A stretch of DNA of 44,187 nucleotides from Cloacibacterium rupense (GCF_014645495.1 NZ_BMLV01000008.1:1-44187); one strand, 5' to 3'; positions 1 through 8,057 are shown, counted from the first letter of the stretch. The notes: generated by a model from the letters alone, not told the origin. Numbers and translations: made by a program.

Positions 1-29
1 AATGGTATTCTATTGAAATTTCAAAGAAA

Positions 30-398
30 ATGAGAATTCTAATTATTTCAACTCTTTTATTTATTTCTATTGGATGTGAAAAGCAAGACACCTTTAAAAT
101 TATTAAAAACAATTTTTTATATATTGATAATAAGGATAATATTTATTTAAAAGAAAAAATAGATATTGCTAGTGAAAAATATCCTCAAAATAATAAAACA
201 GTTTATTTAGATGCAGTTTTATATAAAGATAAAGTTTTAAAGTTAAAACAATTAGTGGATACCGCAACATTTCATCAAATTGGAACAAAAGATAGCAAAG
301 ATATTTTTGTTAAGGGTATCTATAAAGATAAAAAGCATATATACATTTTTAGAAATTATCCTGCTTCTTATCCCAATATATGGGCATCAGACAAATAA
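30..398 (+). CDS. small predicted lipoprotein, function unknown
   Basis: A 122-residue protein that I do not recognise with certainty. A short positive start and hydrophobic stretch end in a lipobox-like ISIGC with Cys16, so it is probably a lipoprotein. The mature part is rich in Lys, Asp, Asn and aromatic residues, with short strands ending in D-K-N/D-N-I-Y type turns, which vaguely recalls small Bacteroidota DKNN-type proteins. It begins only 30 bases into the window, so an upstream operon partner may be missing. A strong terminator follows its stop codon. Being next to a type VI lipase effector, it could be an immunity-like accessory protein, but this is inference from position only. Confidence 0.6.
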   Translation: MRILIISTLLFISIGCEKQDTFKIIKNNFLYIDNKDNIYLKEKIDIASEKYPQNNKTVYLDAVLYKDKVLKLKQLVDTATFHQIGTKDSKDIFVKGIYKDKKHIYIFRNYPASYPNIWASDK

Positions 399-401
399 TT
401 C

Positions 402-431
402 AAACTCGCAACAAATGTTGCGAGTTTTTTT
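402..431 (+). terminator. Rho-independent terminator
   Basis: A perfect 12-bp inverted repeat (402-413 with 416-427) around a 2-nt loop runs into seven T residues (425-431). It lies right after the lipoprotein stop codon and ends that transcript. Confidence 0.9.
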
Positions 432-700
432 ATGTCCAAAATCCAACCGGCAAACCACAAGGTAAATATTGGATTACTACTATCCCTACCTCTCTTACCA
501 TCTTACAGGCAAAATCTGCCGGTTTAGAAGTTACAGACGCTTTACCAATCTTCCCAGAAACAGATGTAGCAAACTGTGAAAACCCAGATGAATTGGTATT
601 TGAAACTCCTTTTGCATTGTTAGAAGATGCTAAAATGGCAGGAAGGGACTTAGCAACTACTTTGCCTAGAGAAGTTACCAATGTAATTGTTAGAAACTAA
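431..700 (+). pseudogene. 5'-truncated gene fragment of unknown family
   Basis: An open frame of about 90 codons (from YVQNPTGKPQGKYW to NVIVRN) starts directly against the terminator of the preceding gene. It has no plausible promoter or start codon of its own: the only in-frame ATG, at 380, lies inside the previous gene. The composition is ordinary protein-like (PTSLTILQAK, ETDVANCENPDELVF, LPREVTNVIVRN) and clearly differs from its neighbours. I read it as the C-terminal remnant of a larger gene whose 5' part was removed by recombination, in keeping with other leftovers in this locus. A terminator follows it. I cannot name the family. It could still be a short gene with an unusual start. 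Confidence 0.5.
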
Positions 701-721
701 ATTTAAAAATCTTTTTGAAGT

Positions 722-749
722 CTCTCTCATTTTTTTGAGAGAGATTTTG
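722..749 (+). terminator. Rho-independent terminator
   Basis: CTCTCTCA (722-729) pairs with TGAGAGAG (736-743) across a T-rich loop, followed by a short T run. It closes the truncated fragment just before the lipase gene. Confidence 0.75.
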
Positions 750-778
750 AAAAAAATTAACTTTTAAAAATTAAAATT

Positions 779-2797
779 ATGTATGAAATATTAAGCCCAA
801 GTGTACAAAATATACTTGATAGGTTAGATGAAGCTGAAAAAAACGAAAAAGTAAAACTGCGTATTGGGGTATTCTTTGATGGAACTGGGAATAATAAGTT
901 TAACTCTGATGAAGCTTACTACACGCAAAAACTACCAATTAAAGATGATAAACCTCCAAAAGTGGATATAACCCCCGAAAAAGGAAAAACTTTTGAAGCA
1001 GAAGCAGGATCTAGTTATTGGAACGCTTATACTAATATCACTTTACTGCATGATTTGTATGAAGAAAAATTAATTAATAAGGGAAAAAATCCATATTATG
1101 AAGTTCAATTAAAACAATACGTTGAAGGCATCGGAACTAAAGAAAAAGAACAGGATGATGTAATAGGTGCTGCACTTGGTGAAAGCAAAAAAGGAGTAGT
1201 AGAGCGGGTAAAAGAAGCATGTAGTGAGATTACCAATAAAATCAACAACCATTTTGTATCCATACAATCACTTCCTGAAAACAAAAAGCAAAAAATTCGT
1301 TTTGAGATTGAAGAAATTAAGTTTGATGTCTTTGGGTTTAGTAGAGGTGCTGCTGCTGCAAGACATTTTTGCAATGAAGTGCTGAAAAGAAAATCTTTTC
1401 CCGAAAAATTAAATGACCAACAGAATAAAGCCAACCAAAAAGTTGCCGCAAAACCACAAAAACAAAAAAAATACAATGAGAAAAAAGTGGCAGATCAATT
1501 AATGGTAAAAAAAGAGAAAAATCATATGCTACAACCAGAAGATACTGGGAGTTATATGGAAGAACTTTTTAACACTACTCTTTTTATAGATTACCCTATA
1601 GACAAGATATCGGTAGAATTTTTGGGCCTTTTCGATACGGTAATTTCACAGATGTTAGAAAAAAAGGGAATTATAGACGCTGCTGAAAATTTTTATGACT
1701 TTTTAGATATATTAGAAGAAAAAATTGATGATAGTTTTATTTTGAATGCCATAGAAAATGTAAAAACGCCAATTACGGGATTTAGCATTCAGCAAATTAT
1801 GGATTTAATTTCGGAAGGCACTAAAGAAATAAAGGATATCCCAAAAGTAAATCCATCATTAAAAAACGCCAAGATTAAAAAAGTATTTCACATTATGGCA
1901 CAAAATGATTGGCGAGAAAACTTTCCTGTAACGCAGGTTACCGACGCTTTTGATAGTAAACAAATGTGGATGCTTGGTGCGCATAGCGATATTGGTGGAG
2001 GTTATGCATCTGCAATCGTGGAAAAAAATAAACTGCATTTTATGGATGTTTCCATGAAAGCAACACCAGAACAAGTTGCGAAATTAGAAAAAGAAAGGGA
2101 AGATTTAAGGAATTGGTATATCAGCCAATTATATTGCAAACCAGACGAATTAGATTGGATAGAAACACACCATGTTTCTGAAACCAACTTAATTTTTCCA
2201 TCCTCTAAACTTACAGAAAAACAAAAAGAATTTATGGAAGAGCAACTGCAAAAAGTAGAAGGAGATACATTCTACAAATTGGAAGCAAAACATTACAAAT
2301 TAGTTTCTACCAGAAAACTGAACAGTAAACTTTCTTTGGTTCCGTTTTATGTAATGCAACACATGGCAATGAATTTCGGAAATGTTCCGTTTGATGAAAA
2401 ATTAAAGGCAAAAACAAAACATCCAGAAGAATATATCTTACCAAAAGAATTAGGTGATTATCTTGAAAATATGAAAAAAATTGCAGAATCGGGTTGGAAG
2501 AAATATAAAGATGGTTCTATTGCAAACTATGAATATCTTTTTAGAGACTTTTCAAACAAAATCTATGAAATAGATGCCAAAACGTATGAACTGATTGCCA
2601 ATAAATTTATACATTTATCCGCTAATTATAATGGAGTGCCGAAATTTTTAGAAATTTTAGATCATAAACAATTTGTATATACCAATGTTCCACAATTTAA
2701 TCCCAATATTGCAGAAAGAGAAACACAGCCTTACCAAAGGTTCTCTTACACTCCTCAACTTACTGTGCAAGACAAAGTTCATTCTCATTCTCATTAG
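779..2797 (+). CDS. type VI secretion lipase effector, Tle/DUF2235 type
   Basis: A 672-residue protein of the T6SS phospholipase (Tle, DUF2235 alpha/beta-hydrolase) family. The N-terminal RIGVFFDGTGNN (about residues 28-39) is the family's oxyanion/Asp region. The nucleophile elbow GFSRG places the catalytic Ser at 188, followed by AAAARHF. FLGLFDTV and HSDIGGGY (402-409) are the other conserved blocks. There is no signal peptide, as expected for a cargo injected by the T6SS to attack membrane lipids of rival cells. No Hcp, VgrG or PAAR gene is visible in the window. The last 110 or so bases overlap the next gene in another frame. Two truncated copies of its C-terminal coding sequence lie downstream (4975-5169 and 6209-6265). 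DUF2931 lipoproteins follow and are the likely immunity factors. Confidence 0.88.
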   Translation: MYEILSPSVQNILDRLDEAEKNEKVKLRIGVFFDGTGNNKFNSDEAYYTQKLPIKDDKPPKVDITPEKGKTFEAEAGSSYWNAYTNITLLHDLYEEKLINKGKNPYYEVQLKQYVEGIGTKEKEQDDVIGAALGESKKGVVERVKEACSEITNKINNHFVSIQSLPENKKQKIRFEIEEIKFDVFGFSRGAAAARHFCNEVLKRKSFPEKLNDQQNKANQKVAAKPQKQKKYNEKKVADQLMVKKEKNHMLQPEDTGSYMEELFNTTLFIDYPIDKISVEFLGLFDTVISQMLEKKGIIDAAENFYDFLDILEEKIDDSFILNAIENVKTPITGFSIQQIMDLISEGTKEIKDIPKVNPSLKNAKIKKVFHIMAQNDWRENFPVTQVTDAFDSKQMWMLGAHSDIGGGYASAIVEKNKLHFMDVSMKATPEQVAKLEKEREDLRNWYISQLYCKPDELDWIETHHVSETNLIFPSSKLTEKQKEFMEEQLQKVEGDTFYKLEAKHYKLVSTRKLNSKLSLVPFYVMQHMAMNFGNVPFDEKLKAKTKHPEEYILPKELGDYLENMKKIAESGWKKYKDGSIANYEYLFRDFSNKIYEIDAKTYELIANKFIHLSANYNGVPKFLEILDHKQFVYTNVPQFNPNIAERETQPYQRFSYTPQLTVQDKVHSHSH

Positions 2798-3845
2798 CAT
2801 TTTGCTAATTTCTTGCAAACAAACCAAAGGACAGGAAAAGAAAGATTCTATAGATCGCTTTGAATGGTCTGCAGCTGTTTCTGCCCCCAAATTTTATCCG
2901 GCAGCAGGAACCGTAAATTTTGGTTATGCAGGAGCGGGACAAAGCACACCTTTTGATCCAGGTTGGGGAGACCAGTATGGAAGTTTTGTAACAGGAGATC
3001 GCTATAAACCTATTCCAGAAAAAGTTTTTATAGATTATGCTTCAGCAACAGATTCTCTTCCATATAAAGGAACATTGAAACTTCCAAAAGATAAAATTCT
3101 ACAAATTTTTAAAGAAAATCAGAAAGATTTTTATAAGACGCATGAATTTAGTCCTCTTAATACGTTTTCCTCTTATATCGTTGTGGGTATGGCTCCAGGT
3201 GGTTGGATTCGGGTTTGGGTAAGAGGAAACAATGATTTTCAATTAAAAGAAGTGTTGAAAGCACAACTACCAACTTATCATGACCCAAAATTAAATAAGG
3301 TTTATGGAAACAGAAAAGATTGGGATGAAAAATCAATCTATTGGCAAAAACACGGAGTTCCTTATGAAGCATGGGCAGAAAATGAGAAAGTGTATGAATA
3401 TGGGATTAAGTTTGTTACAAAGAATAAAAAAAGTAATTTTTACACAAGCAATGTAGTTTCTAAAGATGGATGGTGGACATCTTTTTTGGCAGAAGGAACA
3501 GCAATTGACAGTCTTAACACAAAAAATAATACTTGGAGAGGAAAAATACCTGTTGATGTCTCTATTTCTTGGAAAGATTCAATATCAGGACGGGTATATG
3601 ATAATAAAATTGCTATGCCTAAAACTTTTGAGAAAATTTTTAAGGATACTTATCTACAAAATAATGAGTTTGTTAATAGTTATATTTATTTAGAGTTAGA
3701 AAAGGACAACAGACATGTTACAGTTTTTTTTAAATCAAAAAAAGGAAAAATAAAAGTATTAAGATTTAAGGGCTCTTTAACCAAAAATAAGGATTTGTTT
3801 GATAATTATCCATATCCAAAAGACATACAATACTTCATAAAATAA
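2685..3845 (+). CDS. DUF2931-type lipoprotein, probable lipase immunity protein (copy 1)
   Basis: A predicted lipoprotein of about 386 residues. A hydrophobic stretch ends in LLISC (Cys44 from this start). The mature protein carries marks shared by all three copies here: SAPKFYP, GWGDQYG, a central VGMAPGGWIRVW and YWQKHGVPYEAWAENEK. I assign DUF2931 from these. The start is uncertain: 2685 is the first ATG, and a TTG lies at 2673. Either makes an unusually long n-region, because this gene overlaps the end of the lipase gene in a different frame. Copy 2 begins just before the equivalent LLNLLCKTKF. Lying directly behind a lipase effector, it is most plausibly a periplasmic immunity lipoprotein; this is inferred, not shown by sequence. 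Confidence 0.78.
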   Translation: MFHNLIPILQKEKHSLTKGSLTLLNLLCKTKFILILISILLISCKQTKGQEKKDSIDRFEWSAAVSAPKFYPAAGTVNFGYAGAGQSTPFDPGWGDQYGSFVTGDRYKPIPEKVFIDYASATDSLPYKGTLKLPKDKILQIFKENQKDFYKTHEFSPLNTFSSYIVVGMAPGGWIRVWVRGNNDFQLKEVLKAQLPTYHDPKLNKVYGNRKDWDEKSIYWQKHGVPYEAWAENEKVYEYGIKFVTKNKKSNFYTSNVVSKDGWWTSFLAEGTAIDSLNTKNNTWRGKIPVDVSISWKDSISGRVYDNKIAMPKTFEKIFKDTYLQNNEFVNSYIYLELEKDNRHVTVFFKSKKGKIKVLRFKGSLTKNKDLFDNYPYPKDIQYFIK

Positions 3846-3846
3846 A

Positions 3847-4895
3847 ATGCAAAAATACAAACTCCTCAACTTACTGTGCAAGACAAAGTTCATTCTCATT
3901 CTTATTAGCCTATTTCTCATTTCTTGCGAAAAAGAAAAAAAAACAGATGAAATATTAGTGGATAAATTCTGGTGGGAGCCAGGTATTTCGGCTCCAAAAT
4001 ATTATCCTATTGGTAGCTGTGTTGTTGATTTTGGTAATGCTGGAAATAGTAGTAGAATGTCATTTGATAATGGCTGGGGAGATGAGTATGGAAGTGTTTC
4101 TTCTGGTGAAAAATATAAAATACTCCCTCAAAAGTAGATCTCTCTTATAATACAGCTATAGAAAATTATACCTACCAAGGTGCTGTAAAACTAGATCAAA
4201 AAAAAATATTGTATTTATTTCAAAAATATTGCAAACAAAAATCTGATATTGCCTATTTAACAGTAGGCATGGCACCAGGAGGTTGGATAAGAATTTGGTT
4301 TAAAGCTCGTGATGAAAAAACAGATGACTATGTAAGTATCGAAGTAGCAAAAGCTCAATTAAAAGGGAGCTATGATGATACAGCAGACGAAAGATATAAA
4401 GTAAAGAATTTTGAGAATTGGGGGAAGTATTATATCTATTGGCAACTTCACGGTATCCCTTATGAAGCATGGGCAAATAATGAAAAAGAATATGATATGT
4501 ATTTTGATTTTGAAAAGCCTAATCCAAAAAACGAAGTTACTGACCCTGCATATTCATCATTAGATGGCACATATTACTTTAGAACACCTCTTGATAGTTT
4601 ATTAAAAAGAAAATTACCTGCTGACCTTGTTGCAGTTTGGAAATCAAAAAACAGTAATGTATATTATGATACTCATGTAACATTTCCTAAAAATTTCTCA
4701 AAATTAGTTGAGGAGCGAAAGTTTAAAAAAGTTATAATTACTTTAAAAATAGAGGATGACGACCAACATGGAATTTTGTATCTAACATCGGGGAATAAAA
4801 AAGAAAAATTATTGCGTTTTAAAAATTATCCATCTAAGGATTCAGTTTTAGGGAACAGCGATTTTACAAAAGAAATAGAGTATTTTATAAAGTAA
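3847..4895 (+). pseudogene. frameshifted DUF2931-type lipoprotein (copy 2)
   Basis: The second tandem copy starts 2 bases after copy 1 stops. It has its own ATG, a clean signal peptide and lipobox (Cys27 in FLISC), then SAPKYYPIG and GWGDEYGSVSSGEKYK. The frame breaks near 4130-4137, within CTCAAAAGTAGAT. Restoring one A in the A-run joins ILPQK to VDLSYNTAIENYTYQG, which aligns with copy 3 (KEVFISYVSAIDNLVYKG). The rest reads on to 4895 with VGMAPGGWIRIWF and YWQLHGIPYEAWANNEKEYD intact. Only this one lesion is visible. It may be a recent pseudogene, a slip-prone tract or a sequencing error. If repaired, the product would be about 350 residues. Confidence 0.85.
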
Positions 4896-4929
4896 TCAAA
4901 AGTCTATTTATCTCAAAGAACAATTTCTA

Positions 4930-5029
4930 AAGAATCCGTTTCAATAATAAAATTGAGACGGATTTTAGAAATAATTGGGATCAATTTTTGACAAGGGAAA
5001 ATGCGTACATTTATCGGCAAATTTTAATT
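4930..5029 (+). repeat. 100-bp direct repeat, copy A
   Basis: Nearly identical to 6164-6263, offset by 1234 bp; the only differences I noticed are around AAGGG versus AATTG in the middle. It comprises the terminator after a DUF2931 gene plus the start of a lipase-tail remnant. It marks the recombination or duplication unit of this locus. Confidence 0.9.
4933..4968 (+). terminator. terminator after DUF2931 copy 2
   Basis: AATCCGTTTCAA (4933-4944) pairs with TTGAGACGGATT (4953-4964, one G-U), followed by TT and A-rich sequence. The T tract is short, so efficiency is uncertain. The same hairpin recurs at 6167-6198. Confidence 0.65.
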
Positions 5030-5169
5030 CTGCATTATTAGAAATATTAGACCATTTTAATTTCGCATATACCAATGTACCACACTTTAAAGATGAAAAA
5101 AATTTTCAAGATCCGCCTTACAAAAGAGAAATTTATATGCCAGAGCTTGGCGCTTATGATAAGTCTTAG
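4975..5169 (+). pseudogene. orphan C-terminal fragment of a Tle-type lipase
   Basis: About 64 codons with no proper start. CVHLSANFNSALLEILDH and FAYTNVPHF align with the end of the full lipase at 2590-2797 (FIHLSANYNGVPKFLEILDH, FVYTNVPQF). The remainder (PPYKREIYMPEL) differs from the full-length tail (TQPYQRFSYTPQL) but keeps its spacing. It is the leftover 3' end of a second lipase allele whose catalytic part was replaced or lost. As with the complete gene, its end overlaps the start of the following DUF2931 gene in another frame, so the effector-tail/immunity-head junction was inherited as a unit. Confidence 0.85.
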
Positions 5170-6130
5170 CTTATTGTTTCTATTTTCTTGCCAAAAAACA
5201 AAATTTCAATGGGAGCCAAGTATCTCTGCTCCCAAATATTACCCTGTAGGAGATGTAAAAATTGATTTTGGTAATGCTGGGCATGGAAGCTTAACCAATT
5301 TTGATAATGGTTGGGGAGATACTTATGGAGCTGTTTCTTCTGGTGATATATACAAAGAAGCTCCAAAAGAAGTTTTTATTAGTTATGTAAGTGCAATTGA
5401 TAATTTGGTATATAAAGGAGAAGTATTGCTTCCACAAGAGCATATAAGAAGTTTATTTGAAAAATATAAATTAGATAAAAAAGATAATCTAGGATATTTA
5501 GTGGTAGGTATGGCACCAAACGGTTGGATACGAGTATGGTTTCAAACCATAGATAAAAAAGCAAATGATTTAGTATGTATAGAACTAGCAAAGGCAAAGC
5601 TAAAAGGTTATGAAGATAATACAATTGGAGAGGGTTTTAGAAATAAGAAATCAAAATATTGGGATAAGTATAAAATCTATTGGCAACTTCACGGCATACC
5701 ATACGAAGCATGGGCAAATAATGAAAAAGAATATGATATGTATTTTGATTTTTATAAACAGGAAAAAAATAAGGTTGGATTTAATTATATTTCAGCAGAC
5801 GGTACGTATTATCAAAAGGAAAATGAAAAATGTTATCAAAAGCTTCCTGTGCAGTTCAACCCAATCGCTTGGCTTGGTAAATCAAACATTGTATATGAAT
5901 GCAACGTAGCAATGCCTAAAAATTTTAAAAAATATATTGAACAAAAAAAACTAAAAGAAGTAAAGCTAAAATTTGAATTAGAGGATGATGATCAACATGC
6001 AGTTATATATCTTATTACAAATAATTTAAAAGAGAAAATAATGAGGTTTAAAAATAAAACTCCAACAGCAGAAGAAAAGAAAAATAATGATTATTACTAC
6101 GCCACAGAAGTAGAATATTTTATAAAATAA
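5093..6130 (+). CDS. DUF2931-type lipoprotein, probable orphan immunity protein (copy 3)
   Basis: Intact third copy, about 345 residues. I chose the ATG at 5093 (MKKIFKIRLTK); an alternative at 5156 (MISLSLLFLFSC) would give a compact lipoprotein signal. The lipobox Cys is residue 33 from 5093. Shared blocks are SAPKYYPVG, FDNGWGDTYGAVSSGD, VVGMAPNGWIRVWF and YWQLHGIPYEAWANNEKEYDMYFDF. The C-terminus has LEDDDQHAVIYL, matched by IEDDDQHGILYL in copy 2. It resembles copy 2 more than copy 1. Its only associated effector is the truncated tail upstream, so it fits an orphan immunity gene kept against rivals carrying the lost lipase allele (inference). Confidence 0.82.
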   Translation: MKKIFKIRLTKEKFICQSLALMISLSLLFLFSCQKTKFQWEPSISAPKYYPVGDVKIDFGNAGHGSLTNFDNGWGDTYGAVSSGDIYKEAPKEVFISYVSAIDNLVYKGEVLLPQEHIRSLFEKYKLDKKDNLGYLVVGMAPNGWIRVWFQTIDKKANDLVCIELAKAKLKGYEDNTIGEGFRNKKSKYWDKYKIYWQLHGIPYEAWANNEKEYDMYFDFYKQEKNKVGFNYISADGTYYQKENEKCYQKLPVQFNPIAWLGKSNIVYECNVAMPKNFKKYIEQKKLKEVKLKFELEDDDQHAVIYLITNNLKEKIMRFKNKTPTAEEKKNNDYYYATEVEYFIK

Positions 6131-6163
6131 TTAAAAGGTTATTTATTTCAAATAATAATTAAA

Positions 6164-6263
6164 AAGAATCCGTTTCAATAATAAAATTGAGACGGATTTT
6201 AGAAATAATTGGGATCAATTTTTGACAATTGAAAATGCGTACATTTATCGGCAAATTTTAATT
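6164..6263 (+). repeat. 100-bp direct repeat, copy B
   Basis: Second copy of the 4930-5029 repeat. Here the lipase-tail reading frame stops almost at once (a TGA after ...SIFDN), so the repeat persists as DNA without coding value. Confidence 0.9.
6167..6201 (+). terminator. terminator after DUF2931 copy 3
   Basis: Same hairpin as at 4933: 6167-6178 pairs with 6187-6198, then TT. It ends the effector/immunity block. Confidence 0.65.
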
Positions 6264-6270
6264 GCCCTTG
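6209..6270 (+). pseudogene. second, shorter lipase-tail remnant
   Basis: Reads LGSIFDN, stop, KCVHLSANFN, matching the start of the 4975 remnant, and then diverges. It is a second scar of the same recombination process. From here to the end of the zeta gene (6388) there is only A/T-rich spacer. It includes a weak hairpin at about 6350-6379 with a run of eight T that could act as a terminator. Confidence 0.7.
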
Positions 6271-6387
6271 TAATAAAGTTTTCAACTTTAAGCAAAATAA
6301 AATAATTAAATTTAGTTAAACGAACTCTTCGACTTCATAAAAGTTTTGAAACGTAAAGTACTTCATATATCAGCTATACGTTTTTTT

Positions 6388-7107
6388 TCAATCATTAATA
6401 TTAGTGAAATTTTGTTCATTAATATTTATTCTTAGAGTTTCATCTTCTTTTTCATCAATCATTAGCATTTCATCAGAATTGTCAAAAAGGTATGCGCGAT
6501 CAACTAGTTTTAAAGCTGAATAAAGGTTTTTTAATGTATTAGAATATCTTGTTAATATTTTTTCTGTATCAACGTCGTGTCCGCCTTTTAATACTCTGTT
6601 CTTTACTCGGGAAACATTTAGTCGAGGCTCATCCAAACAAATAAAATATAAATATACTTTGTACCCTAATTTTTTGGCCTCCATGATTTCATCAATTTTG
6701 GAAGTATGGCTCATAACTGTTTCAAAAGAAAATGAAATATTTTTATTTAAAAGGTTCTCTCTAATAAATGAAGTAATTAAAGCAGCTTCATAGCTATGAG
6801 TATCACGAGATTTATCAACAATTATATTTTCTTTAATCTCAATATCTATTTTGTGACCTTTTTCTTCGGATTTTTGTAAAAGTGTTTTTGCATTTGCGCT
6901 TTGCAAAAAGAGCATTAAATCATTTTGGTTTAAGTTTAGCCCATATTGTTGTAAATCAAGGAATCCTTTTTCAAAGATTTCTTTTTCTATTATATCCGAA
7001 TTAATGAATATTCTGGGGTTAAAATTTCTTTGGAAAGACTCAAATAAAGTAGATTTTCCCGAGCCATTAGGGCCCGCAAAAATCCTAAGTCTTTTTATTT
7101 TAGGCAT
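6388..7107 (-). CDS. zeta-toxin family P-loop kinase
   Basis: A 239-residue protein of the zeta toxin / UDP-N-acetylglucosamine kinase-like family. Walker A is AGPNGSGKST (Lys18). FINSDII supplies the expected catalytic Asp38. FSFETVMSH is the usual substrate-side block, and RVKNRVLKGGHDV...ILTRY carries the Arg-rich lid region with GGH. Zeta toxins phosphorylate peptidoglycan precursor sugars; related kinases in chromosomal loci may have other substrates. The start codon lies inside the upstream partner gene (13-bp overlap, same strand), the arrangement of a two-gene toxin-antitoxin operon. All key motifs look intact, so the toxin is probably active. Confidence 0.85.
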   Translation of the reverse strand: MPKIKRLRIFAGPNGSGKSTLFESFQRNFNPRIFINSDIIEKEIFEKGFLDLQQYGLNLNQNDLMLFLQSANAKTLLQKSEEKGHKIDIEIKENIIVDKSRDTHSYEAALITSFIRENLLNKNISFSFETVMSHTSKIDEIMEAKKLGYKVYLYFICLDEPRLNVSRVKNRVLKGGHDVDTEKILTRYSNTLKNLYSALKLVDRAYLFDNSDEMLMIDEKEDETLRININEQNFTNIND

Positions 7108-7355
7108 ATTATGCTTCCTTTGGTTAATTCAGTTTTATCAATATTGGTTTTTCGAATAGAGGCTGTTTTAATCATATTTCCTTCAAATACCTTATATATT
7201 GAACCATCTTTGATAATATCATAGGGAATTTCTAATGCTACTGATGACCGTTTTGCATTTTGTGAAGCAGCTTTAGCAAACTTTATAAGCACCCTTCTGC
7301 TGTTCATCTTACGAGAAACTCTAATTCTGCTTCTAATGTTATTTATTCTGCTCAT
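7095..7355 (-). CDS. probable antitoxin partner of the zeta-type toxin
   Basis: An 86-residue basic protein that overlaps the zeta gene start by 13 bp and lies upstream of it, as antitoxin genes usually do. The N-terminus is very rich in Arg, Lys and Ser (RSRIRVSRKMNSRRVLIKFAK). The C-terminal half (ALEIPYDIIKDGSIYKVFEGN) looks like a small folded domain. It does not look like the classical all-helical epsilon antitoxin. I recognise no named domain; the role is inferred from gene order and overlap. Inverted repeats just upstream could be an operator. Confidence 0.6.
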   Translation of the reverse strand: MSRINNIRSRIRVSRKMNSRRVLIKFAKAASQNAKRSSVALEIPYDIIKDGSIYKVFEGNMIKTASIRKTNIDKTELTKGSIICLK

Positions 7356-7407
7356 TATAAATTTATTTTATGCTAAATTACATTTTTTTCTTTATATAAG
7401 AAATAAA

Positions 7408-7481
7408 TACTCTTTAATTTGAATTTTATTCAAATTGAGTATACTTAATTTAAACATTAATTTTACTCAGTGAAAATTAAT
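7408..7481. promoter_or_regulatory. two adjacent inverted repeats upstream of the zeta operon
   Basis: The first is AATTTGAAT (7416-7424), TTT, ATTCAAATT (7428-7436), with outer arms TACTC (7408-7412) and GAGTA (7437-7441). The second is ATTAATTTT (7456-7464) with AAAATTAAT (7473-7481). They lie 53-126 bp upstream of the antitoxin start, where an autoregulatory operator is expected. A/T richness raises the chance background, so function is inferred. The rest of the gap 7356-7718 is A/T-rich, with a possible plus-strand -7 element TATATTTG at 7566-7573 and no gene I can support. Confidence 0.45.
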
Positions 7482-7718
7482 TAATCTTATCATGAGTTAA
7501 GTTTAAATTTCTCTTTTTTTTGATAAAAAAATGAAAATTCATGTTTTATAATCAATTGATTTTATTATATTTGTATGAAACTAATAAGCATTTGTCTATA
7601 TGGTGAAAACTCAAACTTCTTCTATAAAACAATCTCCGAGCTTGAATGTATTTTATAGCAACTCTAAATTGATGTACTGCATCGAAGGTCAATTACTCTG
7701 CTTAATTTTTATAAAACA

Positions 7719-8057
7719 ATGCTAGCTCATCCATGTATAATATCACACATAAAATCTATTATTGCTCAATCTAAAGAAAGGGTGATAAGAGCGGTTGACC
7801 ATCAGCGCACACTCATGTATTGGCATATTGGCAAACGTATCTTTGAAGAAGAGCAAGAAGGTAAAGACCGTGCTGATTATGGGAAGTATCTTACGGAATA
7901 CATAGTTAATGAACTCGAGCCAGAATTCGGAAGTGGTTTTTTTACGATACAATTGAATTGGTATAGACAGTTTTTTCGAACATTTCCAATTGTGTCTCCA
8001 CTGCGGATAAAATTAAGTTTGATAGAGTATAAATTGCTTTTAAGTTTTGATAGTTAA
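7719..8057 (+). pseudogene. truncated YhcG-type protein: DUF1016 N-terminal domain only
   Basis: The 112 codons match the N-terminal DUF1016 part of YhcG-like PDDEXK proteins. Features are a helix with SKERVIRAVDHQRTLMYWHIGKRIFEEEQEG, then RADYGKYLTEYIVNELEPEFGSGF, then a weak match to the 'LSWxHYRLLL' block (IKLSLIEYKLLLSFDS). Family members are about 330-380 residues and carry the nuclease domain in the C-terminal half, absent here. The frame ends 80 bp before jetA. It is a remnant of a mobile or defence-island nuclease gene, cut when the Wadjet operon or its flank arrived (inference). It may still be transcribed into the operon. Confidence 0.8.

Noticed and set aside
4930-6263. The 100-bp direct repeats as CRISPR repeats or transposon ends
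   Set aside because: There are only two copies, 1.2 kb apart, made of a terminator plus part of a lipase gene. No transposase or cas gene is present.
7600-7725. 41-codon ORF (MVKTQTSSIKQSPSLNVFYSN...) before the YhcG fragment
   Set aside because: Short, without a recognisable family or convincing promoter spacing. It may be chance or a worn piece of a flanking gene.
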